Shown: positions 1-6,313, numbered from the stretch's first letter. The stretch: DNA of 14,381 nt from Candidatus Iainarchaeum andersonii SCGC AAA011-E11 (GCA_000402355.1 AQRS01000013.1:1-14381), one strand, 5' to 3'. Notes: generated by a model from the letters alone, not told the origin. A program made the numbers and translations.

Positions 1-200
1 TCAACAAGAGTTATCGGTTCTGCCGCCTTATCAACATCACTGTTGATGCGCCCCACTACTGCGCGCATTTCTGTGCGCAGTTTCTTGTCATGCTCACCAG
101 TAAACGGTTTTGCTTCAACAGCAAAATGTTTGCTGTAAAACTTCTTGAGCCACTCAATCTCATCAAGCGTTTTTTGAAACTGCCTGTTCGTTAACTTCAT
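1..200 (-). CDS. Unidentified protein, N-terminal part only (runs off the left edge)
   Basis: On the minus strand an ATG at 200 opens a frame with no stop to the window edge, giving 66 residues that begin MKLTNRQFQKTLDEIEWLKK. The visible part is charged, probably helical, and has no cysteines, membrane segment or motif that I recognise. A TATA-like stretch (CTTAAATAAT read on the minus strand, 220-229) lies about 25 nt upstream of the ATG, which fits a leaderless archaeal transcript. The gene is divergent from a DUF2080-like, transposase-associated gene, so a transposon protein is possible, but the residues seen do not establish that. Function is not assigned. Confidence 0.6.
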   Translation of the reverse strand, partial: MKLTNRQFQKTLDEIEWLKKFYSKHFAVEAKPFTGEHDKKLRTEMRAVVGRINSDVDKAAEPITLV

Positions 201-219
201 GTCCGCAAATAGAAACAAA

Positions 220-247
220 CATTATTTAAGGATATCCTTGGATATCC
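220..247. promoter_or_regulatory. Divergent promoter with tandem palindromic operator
   Basis: Between the divergent starts at 200 (minus) and 269 (plus) lies an AT-rich TATA-like core (222-229) followed by two copies of the palindrome GGATATCC at 230-237 and 240-247, with a 10-bp period. The first is part of the 12-bp perfect palindrome AAGGATATCCTT (228-239). A 10-bp spacing puts both copies on one face of the helix, as expected for a dimeric repressor. Lying next to the TATA core, they would plausibly control both genes. The regulator is unknown; operator function is inference. Confidence 0.45.
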
Positions 248-268
248 ATATCTGCGGAGGGTTACAAC

Positions 269-433
269 ATGCCAAGCAGAAAAGTGGAAGTTACAAACAA
301 AGAATTCAAACTCACGGACAAAAAAGTTGTCGCCGTTCTAGACCGAACGGTAACACCGTTCGGCAACTCGGCAAAAGCCGACGTGCCAGTAAAATATGTA
401 GGGAAGCGGGCTTACGTGGTCGTTTTGGACTAG
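269..433 (+). CDS. DUF2080-like transposase-associated small protein
   Basis: A 54-residue ORF starts at ATG 269 behind a strong ribosome binding site (GCGGAGGG, 254-261) and ends at TAG 431. The C-terminal half contains TPFGNSAKADVPVKYVGKRA followed by YVVVLD. This matches my memory of the archaeal DUF2080 family, small proteins encoded next to transposases whose signature is a 'FGNSGKVxVPKxYxGKxVYVV' type block. Their biochemical role is not established; a SpoVT/AbrB-like DNA-binding fold is sometimes suspected from the shape of the motif. No transposase is visible here apart from, possibly, the divergent truncated gene. Two hairpins lie within the coding sequence. Family assignment is fairly firm; function is unknown. 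Confidence 0.7.
   Translation: MPSRKVEVTNKEFKLTDKKVVAVLDRTVTPFGNSAKADVPVKYVGKRAYVVVLD
343..381. repeat. Two perfect hairpins inside the DUF2080-like gene
   Basis: CCGAACGGT (343-351) pairs perfectly with ACCGTTCGG (355-363) around a 3-nt AAC loop. Close behind it TCGGC (368-372) pairs with GCCGA (377-381) around AAAA. Both lie in the conserved coding part (residues about 26-38). They could be structural signals of a mobile element or a by-product of codon choice. Confidence 0.5.
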
Positions 434-487
434 AAAAACCCAAAAACCACAAAATCACCCAATTTTGTCCCAGAGTCGCAGTAACCG

Positions 488-497
488 CTTATATATT
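488..497 (+). promoter_or_regulatory. TATA box for the 40-aa ORF
   Basis: CTTATATATT is a good archaeal TATA element centred about 27 nt before ATG 520. No Shine-Dalgarno sequence precedes that ATG, so a leaderless transcript starting at or near the start codon is expected. Confidence 0.55.
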
Positions 498-519
498 ATA
501 TTCCAACAGCTAATTCTTT

Positions 520-642
520 ATGGCAAAATCAGGGAATTCAAGAGATGAAATGAAACACAACATAGCGGCCGGAGAAATAGAGGAATTCAAAAAACTCATA
601 AAAGGGCACGAAAAGCTGCTCAAGGCAATAGGGGAACTCTGA
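520..642 (+). CDS. Small 40-aa protein of unknown function
   Basis: ATG 520 to TGA 640-642 encodes 40 residues, MAKSGNSRDEMKHNIAAGEI and then EEFKKLIKGHEKLLKAIGEL. The sequence is charged and should form one amphipathic helix, with hydrophobic residues spaced 3-4 apart in the second half. Support for a real gene is the well-placed TATA box at 488-497, leaderless geometry and codon use like gltX. I do not recognise a family. It lies upstream of gltX, which seems to have its own promoter, so the two need not be co-transcribed. Confidence 0.45.
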   Translation: MAKSGNSRDEMKHNIAAGEIEEFKKLIKGHEKLLKAIGEL

Positions 643-681
643 AAAAAGAGTGATACCAAAAAGACACCCCTTACGCGAACC

Positions 682-694
682 AATAATAATATTA
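682..694 (+). promoter_or_regulatory. Probable TATA element for gltX
   Basis: AATAATAATATTA is centred about 26 nt before ATG 714. There is no ribosome binding site directly before the gltX ATG, so leaderless transcription is the simplest reading. Confidence 0.4.
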
Positions 695-713
695 GCGCCG
701 CAACTACTCCTAT

Positions 714-2372
714 ATGGCAATAAACATTGAGAATGACGCGTACCGCTACGCAATAAAGAACGCGTTCGAGCACAAGGGAAAGGCCGAAATCGGCGCAATG
801 GTCGGAAAATTAAAAGCCCTGCACAAGGACAAGCCGGTGCCGGAATTAATGCCTTTCGTGATTGAGGCCGTGAAAAAAGTCAACTCCATGCCGCTCGCCG
901 AAATAGAGGAGGAATTCAGGAAAATGGAGGGCAATTACGAGCTCAAGCCAAAGCCCGGGCGCGAAGGCCTTCCTGAACTCGATTGGGCAGAAAAGGGCGA
1001 AAAAGTTGTGACACGTTATGCCCCGAACCCTAACGGGCCTTTGCATTTGGGGAATGCGCGCGCCGCTTACCTGAGCTATTTGTACGCGGAGAAATACAGC
1101 GGCAAATTCATTCTCCGCTTCGAGGACACCGACCCGAAAGTCAAGAAGCCCATCGCTGACGCGGAAAAGGTTTTCCGCGAGGACTTAAGCTGGCTCGGAA
1201 TAAAAGTGGGAGAGGTTTATTACGCTTCGGACAGGCTTGAAAAGTATTACGATTACATGCGCAAGCTCGTTGAAATGGGAAAAGCGTATGTCTGCAAATG
1301 CGATTCAGAAAAATGGCGCCTGTTGACGCAGAAAAAAAAGCCATGCCCGCACCGCGGCTTGGATGCCAAGGAAGAGCTCGCGGAATTCGAAAAGATGCTG
1401 AGGCATGAACTCAAGGAAGGGAGCGCGGTTTTGCGCATCAAAACTGACTTGAACAACCCTGACCCGAGCGTGCGCGATTGGTGGTTAGCGCGCATCATTG
1501 ATAATCCGGAGCATCCTCGCGCGGGAACCTCGAAGCACTTGTGGCCAAGCTACATGTTCCAGTCAGCAATCGACGACCACGAAATGGGAATCACTTTTAT
1601 TCTGCGCGGCCAGGAGCACTCGCAGAACCAGACCAAGCAGGAATTTTTGTACTCTTACTTCGGGTGGAAATATCCGCATGCTGTTCATTTCGGAAGGCTC
1701 AAGATCGGCACAATGGTTCTCAGCACTTCCAAAATAAAGGAAGGAATTGAGAATGGCGAATATTTGGATTGGGATGACATACGATTGGGAACCATACGCG
1801 CTTTGAGGAGGCGCGGGTTCAAGGCGGAGGCGCTCAAAAAAATAATAATCGATTCAGGCTTGAACACGAATGACGCAGGCATTTCAACGCAGAAGCTCGC
1901 TTCATACAACCAGGCGCTGATTCAGGATGATGCAACGAGAATCACTTTCATCACCGACCCCATCAAGCTGCAGGTGCCGATGCAGGAGGAAATGGTTGTT
2001 GAAAAGGACGGAATGAGCTTTACCTTGCCAAGGGGAATGCACGAGTTTTTTGTTTCGGAAAAGGAAGTGAAGGCAATCAAGGAGCCTGTGTTCAGGATAA
2101 GGAACTGCTATAATGTCCGCGTCGAGAAAAAGGACGGGCTGCTCCTTGAAGGGGTTTTTGCCGGAAAAGAGGCGACGGGCAAAAAGGTTTTGCCCTGGGT
2201 CCTGGATTCAATGGATTTGGAGTTATTGCTGGGCGACGGCTCGCGCGTGGTCGGCGCTACCGAGGCGCAGGAACTCAAAAAAGGGGAGTACATTTACATT
2301 GAGAAGAAGGGCTACTGCATCATAGACTCGGTTGATGAGGGCAGGCCGAAAGCCTGGTTCAGCCACGAGTGA
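714..2372 (+). CDS. gltX: Glutamyl-tRNA synthetase, archaeal type
   Basis: This 552-residue class I aminoacyl-tRNA synthetase attaches glutamate to tRNA in the cytoplasm. The HIGH-type ATP motif is PLHLGN (residues 109-114) within RYAPNPNGPLHLGNARAAYL. The KMSKS equivalent is LSTSK (336-340). RFEDTDP (135-141) is the family's glutamate-site block. CKC (194-196) followed by CPH (211-213) looks like the usual zinc-binding insertion. An N-terminal helical domain of about 95 residues precedes the catalytic core, and the C-terminal part (from about 400) has the beta-barrel anticodon-binding architecture of archaeal/eukaryotic GluRS and GlnRS. Length is normal for archaea. In many archaea this enzyme is non-discriminating and also makes Glu-tRNA(Gln) for an amidotransferase; no amidotransferase is in view. 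Start ATG 714 is chosen for the leaderless promoter. Confidence 0.95.
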   Translation: MAINIENDAYRYAIKNAFEHKGKAEIGAMVGKLKALHKDKPVPELMPFVIEAVKKVNSMPLAEIEEEFRKMEGNYELKPKPGREGLPELDWAEKGEKVVTRYAPNPNGPLHLGNARAAYLSYLYAEKYSGKFILRFEDTDPKVKKPIADAEKVFREDLSWLGIKVGEVYYASDRLEKYYDYMRKLVEMGKAYVCKCDSEKWRLLTQKKKPCPHRGLDAKEELAEFEKMLRHELKEGSAVLRIKTDLNNPDPSVRDWWLARIIDNPEHPRAGTSKHLWPSYMFQSAIDDHEMGITFILRGQEHSQNQTKQEFLYSYFGWKYPHAVHFGRLKIGTMVLSTSKIKEGIENGEYLDWDDIRLGTIRALRRRGFKAEALKKIIIDSGLNTNDAGISTQKLASYNQALIQDDATRITFITDPIKLQVPMQEEMVVEKDGMSFTLPRGMHEFFVSEKEVKAIKEPVFRIRNCYNVRVEKKDGLLLEGVFAGKEATGKKVLPWVLDSMDLELLLGDGSRVVGATEAQELKKGEYIYIEKKGYCIIDSVDEGRPKAWFSHE

Positions 2373-2410
2373 CTTGCATATAAAATAATCCGGAACACCC
2401 CTTGAAAAAC

Positions 2411-2420
2411 CTTTATAAAG
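2411..2420 (+). promoter_or_regulatory. TATA box of the translation operon
   Basis: CTTTATAAAG is a near-ideal archaeal TATA box with a purine-rich stretch (GAAAAA, 2404-2409) just upstream as a possible BRE. Transcription should begin near 2444. It is the only strong promoter I see before the run of genes that ends at 13436. Confidence 0.7.
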
Positions 2421-2443
2421 CCTTGGGAAGGCATTTATTATTG

Positions 2444-2519
2444 CGTAAAACAGCGCTTTTGCGCCTAGTTTTTTGCCTATGACGATGACTCCCCGTTTGG
2501 GGACAAGGAGGTGCAATTC
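2444..2519 (+). promoter_or_regulatory. Structured 5' leader of rpl7ae
   Basis: The predicted untranslated leader is about 75 nt long, whereas other promoters here look leaderless. It contains a small hairpin GCGC-TTTT-GCGC (2453-2464) followed by a T6 run (2470-2475, approximate), and a firmer one, TCCCC (2490-2494) with GGGGA (2499-2503) around GTTT, directly before the ribosome binding site AGGAGGTG (2507-2514). L7Ae is known to regulate its own mRNA through a leader kink-turn in some archaea. Here a GATGA (2484-2488) precedes the second hairpin, but a matching GA on the far side is not clear. Confidence 0.4.
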
Positions 2520-2885
2520 ATGGCAGAATATGTAAAGTTCAGCATTCCGGACGGACTAAGGAACTCCCAGAGTTCACTGCTCGAAAAGGTCAGGAAGAGC
2601 GGGAAAATAAAAATCGGGAGCAATGAAGCAACAAAGATGGCCGAGCGCGGGACCGCAAAGCTCGTTATAATCGCGGAGGACGTTTCGCCGCCCGAAATAG
2701 TGATGCATCTGCCGATTGTGTGCAGGGAAAGGGGAATTCCTTTCAGCTACGCCTCGACAAAAAAAGATTTGGGCGCACTTGCGGGAATCCAGGTAGGCAC
2801 GGCGGCAATCGCAATAACGGATGAGGGCGACGCAAAAAAGGAGTTCGCGGACTTCACCAAGAAGCTCCACGAAATGGCGAAGTAA
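2520..2885 (+). CDS. rpl7ae: 50S ribosomal protein L7Ae
   Basis: This 121-residue kink-turn RNA-binding protein is a component of the archaeal 50S subunit and also the core protein of C/D and H/ACA guide RNPs and RNase P. The family core GSNEATKMAERGTAKLVIIA (residues about 38-57), then EDVSPPEIVMHLP and CRERGIPF, is intact. The block around GSNEATK is the k-turn-contacting surface. ATG 2520 is preferred over GTG 2511, because the GTG forms part of the strong ribosome binding site AGGAGGTG and the ATG gives the usual family N-terminus. It is the first gene of the operon and is followed 12 nt later by rps28e, the classical archaeal order L7Ae-S28e-L24e-NDK. Confidence 0.95.
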   Translation: MAEYVKFSIPDGLRNSQSSLLEKVRKSGKIKIGSNEATKMAERGTAKLVIIAEDVSPPEIVMHLPIVCRERGIPFSYASTKKDLGALAGIQVGTAAIAITDEGDAKKEFADFTKKLHEMAK

Positions 2886-2897
2886 AGGTGATTTGGT

Positions 2898-3104
2898 TTG
2901 GAGAAAGGAACGCCGGCAGAGGTTGTTGAGATTCTCAACCGCACGGGAGTTTACGGGGAAATAGTGCAGGTTTTGTGCAAAATCCTTGAGGGCCCCGAAC
3001 AGGGAAGGGTAAAAAGAAGGAACGTCAAGGGAAATCCCCAAAAAGGCGACGTAATAGTTTTGCTTTCAACCGAAAGGGAAGCGAAGGACATCAAGGCAAG
3101 GTAA
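2898..3104 (+). CDS. rps28e: 30S ribosomal protein S28e
   Basis: The 68-residue protein begins MEKGTPAEVVEILNRTGVYG, continues LEGPEQGRVKRRNVKG and ends with the family's STEREAKDI. It is a small OB-fold (S1-like) protein of the small subunit near the mRNA exit channel. The start is TTG 2898, placed 5-6 nt after GGTGAT (2888-2893), which complements the AUCACC of the archaeal 16S 3' end. Length is normal. Its TAA overlaps an ATG (TAATG) that opens the hairpin-rich spacer ORF. Confidence 0.93.
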   Translation: MEKGTPAEVVEILNRTGVYGEIVQVLCKILEGPEQGRVKRRNVKGNPQKGDVIVLLSTEREAKDIKAR

Positions 3105-3217
3105 TGAAAATGATTGCGAACGAAAACACAAATTCTATCTTGCACGCTCCAGCGTGCCAAGTGTACCCGAAGGGTACGCTGTCGGTTGCGCGCGGCGAAA
3201 TGCGCGAGGTGAAATGA
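3104..3217 (+). repeat. Hairpin-rich spacer element A (open frame of 37 codons)
   Basis: This 114-nt spacer separates rps28e and rpl24e. It contains two perfect hairpins: GCACGCT (3142-3148) with AGCGTGC (3151-3157), and GTACCC (3163-3168) with GGGTAC (3172-3177) around GAA. It is an open frame from the TAATG overlap at 3104 to a TGA that touches the rpl24e ATG, in the same frame as rpl24e; the product would read MKMIANENTNSILHAPACQV and end SVARGEMREVK. Its tail, GGTTGCGCGCGGCG (3184-3197) plus AAATGCGCGAGG (3198-3209), recurs in the spacer before rps6e. The tail also supplies the rpl24e ribosome binding site. It may be a palindromic mobile repeat, a tiny gene or an RNA regulator. Confidence 0.6.
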
Positions 3218-3457
3218 ATGCCGAAGGATTCGTTTACAGGGAAAGAGATTCCGAAGGGAACCGGCCACATGTACGTGAAGAAGGACGGCACGGTTTACTG
3301 GTTCAGGAACCAGAAGTCGGAGATAAACTTCCTCAAGCTCGGAAGGACGCCGGCAAAAACCAAGTGGACGAACTTCTACCACCGCGAGAAGGAAATAACG
3401 AAGAAATCCAAGGAGGCGCAACAGCATGGAAAGAACACTGGTAATAATAAAGCCTGA
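3218..3457 (+). CDS. rpl24e: 50S ribosomal protein L24e lacking zinc-ribbon cysteines
   Basis: The 79-residue product keeps the L24e core: GKEIPKGTGHMYVKKDGTVY (residues about 8-27), then FLKLGRTPAKTKWT. Family members normally carry a C-x2-C...C-x3-C zinc site (CSFCG...FCSxKCE). Here the equivalent residues are DSFTG and FRNQKSE, so all four cysteines are gone while the flanking fold residues are kept. ATG 3218 follows GAGGTGA (3206-3212). The last residues (after about 68) overlap the start of ndk by 32 nt, so the C-terminal tail is constrained by two frames. Identity is firm; loss of zinc binding is directly read from the sequence. Confidence 0.92.
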   Translation: MPKDSFTGKEIPKGTGHMYVKKDGTVYWFRNQKSEINFLKLGRTPAKTKWTNFYHREKEITKKSKEAQQHGKNTGNNKA

Positions 3458-3893
3458 CGCAACAAACCGCGGGCTCGCCGGAGAAATAATCCACCGCTTT
3501 GAAAGAAAGGGGTTCAAGATAGTTGCAATGAAAATGAAGCACCTCTCGGACAAGGTTCTTGAGGAGCACTATGCGCACTTGAAGGACAAGCCGTTTTTTC
3601 CGGGAATAAAAAAGTTCATGCAGCGCGCACCCAGCATCTTAATGGTGCTTGAGGGCAGGCGCGTCGTTGATGTTGCCCGCAAACTTGCGGGAGTAACCGA
3701 AGGAACCGAGGCAATGCCCGGCACGATACGCGGCGACTTTTCATTGAGTCTGCAGGCAACCATAATACATGCTTCTGATTCAAAAGAAACCGCGGAAAAG
3801 GAAATCAGGAGATTCTTTTCAAAGGAAGAGATTTACGACTACGAGAAAATAGACAGCGACCTCATTTACTCCGAAAGCGAGAGAGGGGAATGA
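3426..3893 (+). CDS. ndk: Nucleoside diphosphate kinase
   Basis: The 155-residue enzyme moves the gamma phosphate from ATP to nucleoside diphosphates through a phosphohistidine. The active-site histidine is H115 in ATIIHASDS. Other family blocks are TLVIIKPDA (4-12), RFERKGFKIVA (24-34) and EAMPGTIRGDFS (95-106). Length is normal. It overlaps rpl24e by 32 nt and has its own ribosome binding site (AAGGAGG, 3410-3416) inside that gene. Placement in the L7Ae operon is widespread in archaea, and it would supply GTP for the initiation GTPases encoded downstream. The C-terminal SESERGE tail is slightly longer than typical. Confidence 0.95.
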   Translation: MERTLVIIKPDATNRGLAGEIIHRFERKGFKIVAMKMKHLSDKVLEEHYAHLKDKPFFPGIKKFMQRAPSILMVLEGRRVVDVARKLAGVTEGTEAMPGTIRGDFSLSLQATIIHASDSKETAEKEIRRFFSKEEIYDYEKIDSDLIYSESERGE

Positions 3894-3905
3894 AGGTGTT
3901 CCGGG

Positions 3906-4337
3906 TTGAGAGTGAAGGTCAAAAAAGTTTCTCCCGGCGCGATAATTCCGAAGCTCGAACATGCGGGAGACGCGGGATTTGACCTTTACAGCAACGAAGA
4001 AACGATTTTGAAGCCGATGGAAAGGAAGCTCGTTGCAACGGGTATAAGCATTGCAATAGAGAAGGGCTTTGAGGCGCAGGTGCGGCCGAAAAGCGGTTTG
4101 GCGATAAACCACGGAATTACGATTCCGAATTCGCCCGGAACGATAGACGCGGGCTATCGCGGGGAAATAAAAGTCATTATGCTGAACCTCGGCGAAAAGG
4201 AATACAAAGTGGAGAAGGGGAAAAAAATCGCGCAGCTGGTTTTTTCGAGAATCGAGGAGCCGGAAATAATAGAAGTGAAAGAGCTCGATGAAACAAAAAG
4301 GGGAAAAGGCGGATTTGGATCTACGGGACTGGAATGA
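3906..4337 (+). CDS. dut: dUTP diphosphatase (trimeric dUTPase)
   Basis: The 143-residue enzyme hydrolyses dUTP to dUMP and pyrophosphate, keeping uracil out of DNA and feeding dTMP synthesis. All five trimeric dUTPase motifs are visible: AGDAGFDLYS (20-29), RPKSGLA (60-66), PGTIDAGYRGEIKV (77-90), GKKIAQLVF (105-113) and the P-loop-like RGKGGFGSTG (132-141). The start is TTG 3906 after AAGGTG (3894-3899), 12 nt past ndk. Its TGA overlaps the infB ATG (ATGA). This is the homotrimeric family rather than the archaeal DCD/DUT bifunctional type. Sitting next to ndk links two nucleotide genes inside a ribosomal operon. Confidence 0.94.
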   Translation: MRVKVKKVSPGAIIPKLEHAGDAGFDLYSNEETILKPMERKLVATGISIAIEKGFEAQVRPKSGLAINHGITIPNSPGTIDAGYRGEIKVIMLNLGEKEYKVEKGKKIAQLVFSRIEEPEIIEVKELDETKRGKGGFGSTGLE

Positions 4338-6085
4338 TTTTTATGACAATGAGGAAACCTATTATCACTGTTCTTGGGCACGTTGACGCGGGCAAAACGC
4401 GCTTGCTGGACGCGATACGCGGCACAACGGTTGCGGAAAAGGAGGCGGGAGGAATTACGCAGCACATCGGCGCAACCGAGGTGCAGATACAGGTAATAAA
4501 AAACCTTTCAAGGGGCCTGCTCGAAAAATACAAATTTGATTTGATGATTCCGGGGCTGCTTTTCATTGACACGCCCGGCCATGAAGCATTCACTAATTTG
4601 AGGAGGCGCGGGGGGAGCATCGCGGATCTCGCTGTTTTGGTTGTGGACGTGCATAAAGGCCTGCAGGAGCAGACCATTGAGGCGATTGAAATCCTGAAGA
4701 GCTACAAGTGCCCGTTCATTGTCGCGGCAAACAAGGTTGACACTATACGCGGATGGATTACCGAGAAGGGAAGCATCACGGACGCGCTGGAAAAGCAGAA
4801 CCGCGAAACACTGGAATTCCTTGACACAAAAATTTACGAACTTGTTGGGCAGCTGCACTCGAAGGGCTTCAACAGCGAGCGCTTCGACCGCATAAAGGAT
4901 TTCACAAAAGAAATACCGATAATCCCCACTGCCGCAAAGCACGGGGTAGGCATTCCGGAACTGCTGATGTTTTTGGCTGCGCTCTCGCAGAAGTACCTTG
5001 AAAAAAAGCTCGAGGTTCACACCGAGGAGGGCTGCAAGGGAACGGTTCTTGAAGTGCGCGAGGAAAAGGGCCTTGGAAAAACAATTGATGTCATTGTTTA
5101 TGACGGAAAAATTTCTGTGGGAGACGAAATAATTCTCGGCGGAAAAAACGGGACAATAAGGGCAAAGGTCCGCGCATTGCTCGAGCCGAGGCCTTTCGGC
5201 GAAAAGGGAAATGACAAGTTCAGGAGCGTGCAGGAAGTGAAGGCCACAGCCGGAGTGAAGATTGCGGCGCCTGGCCTGGATGATGCCTTGAGCGGTTCGC
5301 CTGTGCGCGAGTACTCGGAAAAGGCGGAGAAGGAAATCAGCGAGGAAATTCACCGCATAAAAATCGATTCGGATTCAATCGGCCCCATTGTGAGGAGCAA
5401 CACATTGGGAAGCCTCGAGGCCATGATAAAGCTGCTGCAGGACCGCGGAATAAAAGTCATGAAGGCCGATGTCGGCGAGATTCCTAGGAAGGATGTCCTG
5501 GAAATGGAAAGTGTTGCCCAGAAGGACCGCTTCAAGGGAGTGATTTTTGCGTTCCACACGACCGTAAGCGAGGCCGCGGAAACCGAGGCACGCAAGCGCA
5601 ATGTGAAGATTTTCCAGAACGACGTGATTTACCGCATCCTCGAAGATTACGAGAACTGGGTGAAAAGCGAGAAGGACGCGGAGAAAAAGAAAAAGCTTTC
5701 ATTCATTGTGATGCCCGCAAAAATCAAGGTTCTCCGCGGGTTTGTGTTCAGGCACAGCAACCCCGCAATTGTCGGGGTCCGGATTGAAATCGGAAAGCTG
5801 CGCAAGGAAGTCGAGGTAATGAAGAAGGGAAAAGTCGTTGGAAAAATAATTGGAATCCAGTCCGAGGGGAAGGCGATTGAGGAGGCGAAGGCCGGCATGG
5901 AAGTGGCCGTCTCGATTTCGGGCGCGGCTGTGGGCAAGGACATTTCGGAAAATGATGAATTGTACACTTACATTCCGAAGAAACATTTCGCGGAATTGGA
6001 GTCAATCAGCGGGGAATTCTCGAGCGATGAACTGGAGCTGATTGAGGAAATAAGGAACATGGAACAGGAAAAGGCTGAGGCTTAA
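4334..6085 (+). CDS. infB: Translation initiation factor aIF5B (IF-2 family)
   Basis: This 583-residue GTPase promotes subunit joining at the end of initiation. G-domain motifs are GHVDAGKT (15-22), GGITQHIGA (39-47), DTPGH (79-83) and NKVD (133-136). The P-loop has Ala where His is common; a/eIF5B varies at that site. After the G domain come the beta-barrel domain II (about 235-330), the domain III region containing DSDSIGPIVRSNTLGSLEAM (about 345-365), and a C-terminal beta-barrel with a charged helical tail. Length is normal for archaea. No intein is present. ATG 4334 overlaps the dut stop (ATGA), which implies translational coupling; ATG 4343 or 4349 are possible alternatives and would remove only the first residues. 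Confidence 0.95.
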   Translation: MIFMTMRKPIITVLGHVDAGKTRLLDAIRGTTVAEKEAGGITQHIGATEVQIQVIKNLSRGLLEKYKFDLMIPGLLFIDTPGHEAFTNLRRRGGSIADLAVLVVDVHKGLQEQTIEAIEILKSYKCPFIVAANKVDTIRGWITEKGSITDALEKQNRETLEFLDTKIYELVGQLHSKGFNSERFDRIKDFTKEIPIIPTAAKHGVGIPELLMFLAALSQKYLEKKLEVHTEEGCKGTVLEVREEKGLGKTIDVIVYDGKISVGDEIILGGKNGTIRAKVRALLEPRPFGEKGNDKFRSVQEVKATAGVKIAAPGLDDALSGSPVREYSEKAEKEISEEIHRIKIDSDSIGPIVRSNTLGSLEAMIKLLQDRGIKVMKADVGEIPRKDVLEMESVAQKDRFKGVIFAFHTTVSEAAETEARKRNVKIFQNDVIYRILEDYENWVKSEKDAEKKKKLSFIVMPAKIKVLRGFVFRHSNPAIVGVRIEIGKLRKEVEVMKKGKVVGKIIGIQSEGKAIEEAKAGMEVAVSISGAAVGKDISENDELYTYIPKKHFAELESISGEFSSDELELIEEIRNMEQEKAEA

Positions 6086-6097
6086 GGGAGGAATTGA

Positions 6098-6313
6098 ATG
6101 ACACATTATGCGAATGAAATGAGCCAACAGTTTCGGCTGTTGGGTACGAGTACTATCTTCGTCTTTGGGCTCGATAGTAATTGTCCCGCTTTGCGGGACC
6201 AAGGCCCTGCGAAGCAGGGGCTGTCGCCCCCAACCGGCGAAAGGGTTGCGCGCGGCGTTGAGCCCTCTGAGGCAAAATCCTCGGAGAGGGAAATGCGCGA
6301 GGAGGAGATTTGA
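6098..6313 (+). repeat. Hairpin-rich spacer element B (open frame of 71 codons)
   Basis: This is the largest spacer in the operon. Perfect stems are CCAACAG/CTGTTGG (6124-6130, 6137-6143), TACTATC/GATAGTA (6151-6157, 6173-6179), GTCCCGC/GCGGGAC around TTT (6183-6189, 6193-6199), and CCCTGC/GCAGGG around GAA (6205-6210, 6214-6219). An imperfect stem lies at about 6263-6290. The region is open in the frame of rps6e, from ATG 6098 with a good ribosome binding site (GGGAGG, 6086-6091) to a TGA touching the rps6e ATG. A translation would start MTHYANEMSQQFRLLGTSTI, with no family resemblance. Its tail repeats that of spacer A but with 33 extra nt, and CCTGCGAAGCAGGGGC recurs inside rps24e. A palindromic repeat element is the best reading. 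Confidence 0.65.

Noticed and set aside
199..513. 104-codon plus-strand frame overlapping the left edge genes
   Set aside because: It overlaps the better supported 54-aa DUF2080-like gene in another frame and has no ribosome binding site. The translation is Arg/Lys-rich noise.
2484..2503. Canonical L7Ae-binding kink-turn in the rpl7ae leader
   Set aside because: GATGA is present on one side, but I could not find a matching GA (box D-like) on the other side of the C4/G4 stem. Kept only as a possibility within the leader finding.
4508..5353. 281-codon open frame on the minus strand inside infB
   Set aside because: It is a shadow of the aIF5B gene, with no promoter, ribosome binding site or recognisable domain.
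6098..6313. Ordinary 71-aa protein gene between infB and rps6e
   Set aside because: It has a start and ribosome binding site, but the interior is a string of perfect hairpins and the product resembles no family. A repeat element explains it better, though a translated peptide is not excluded.
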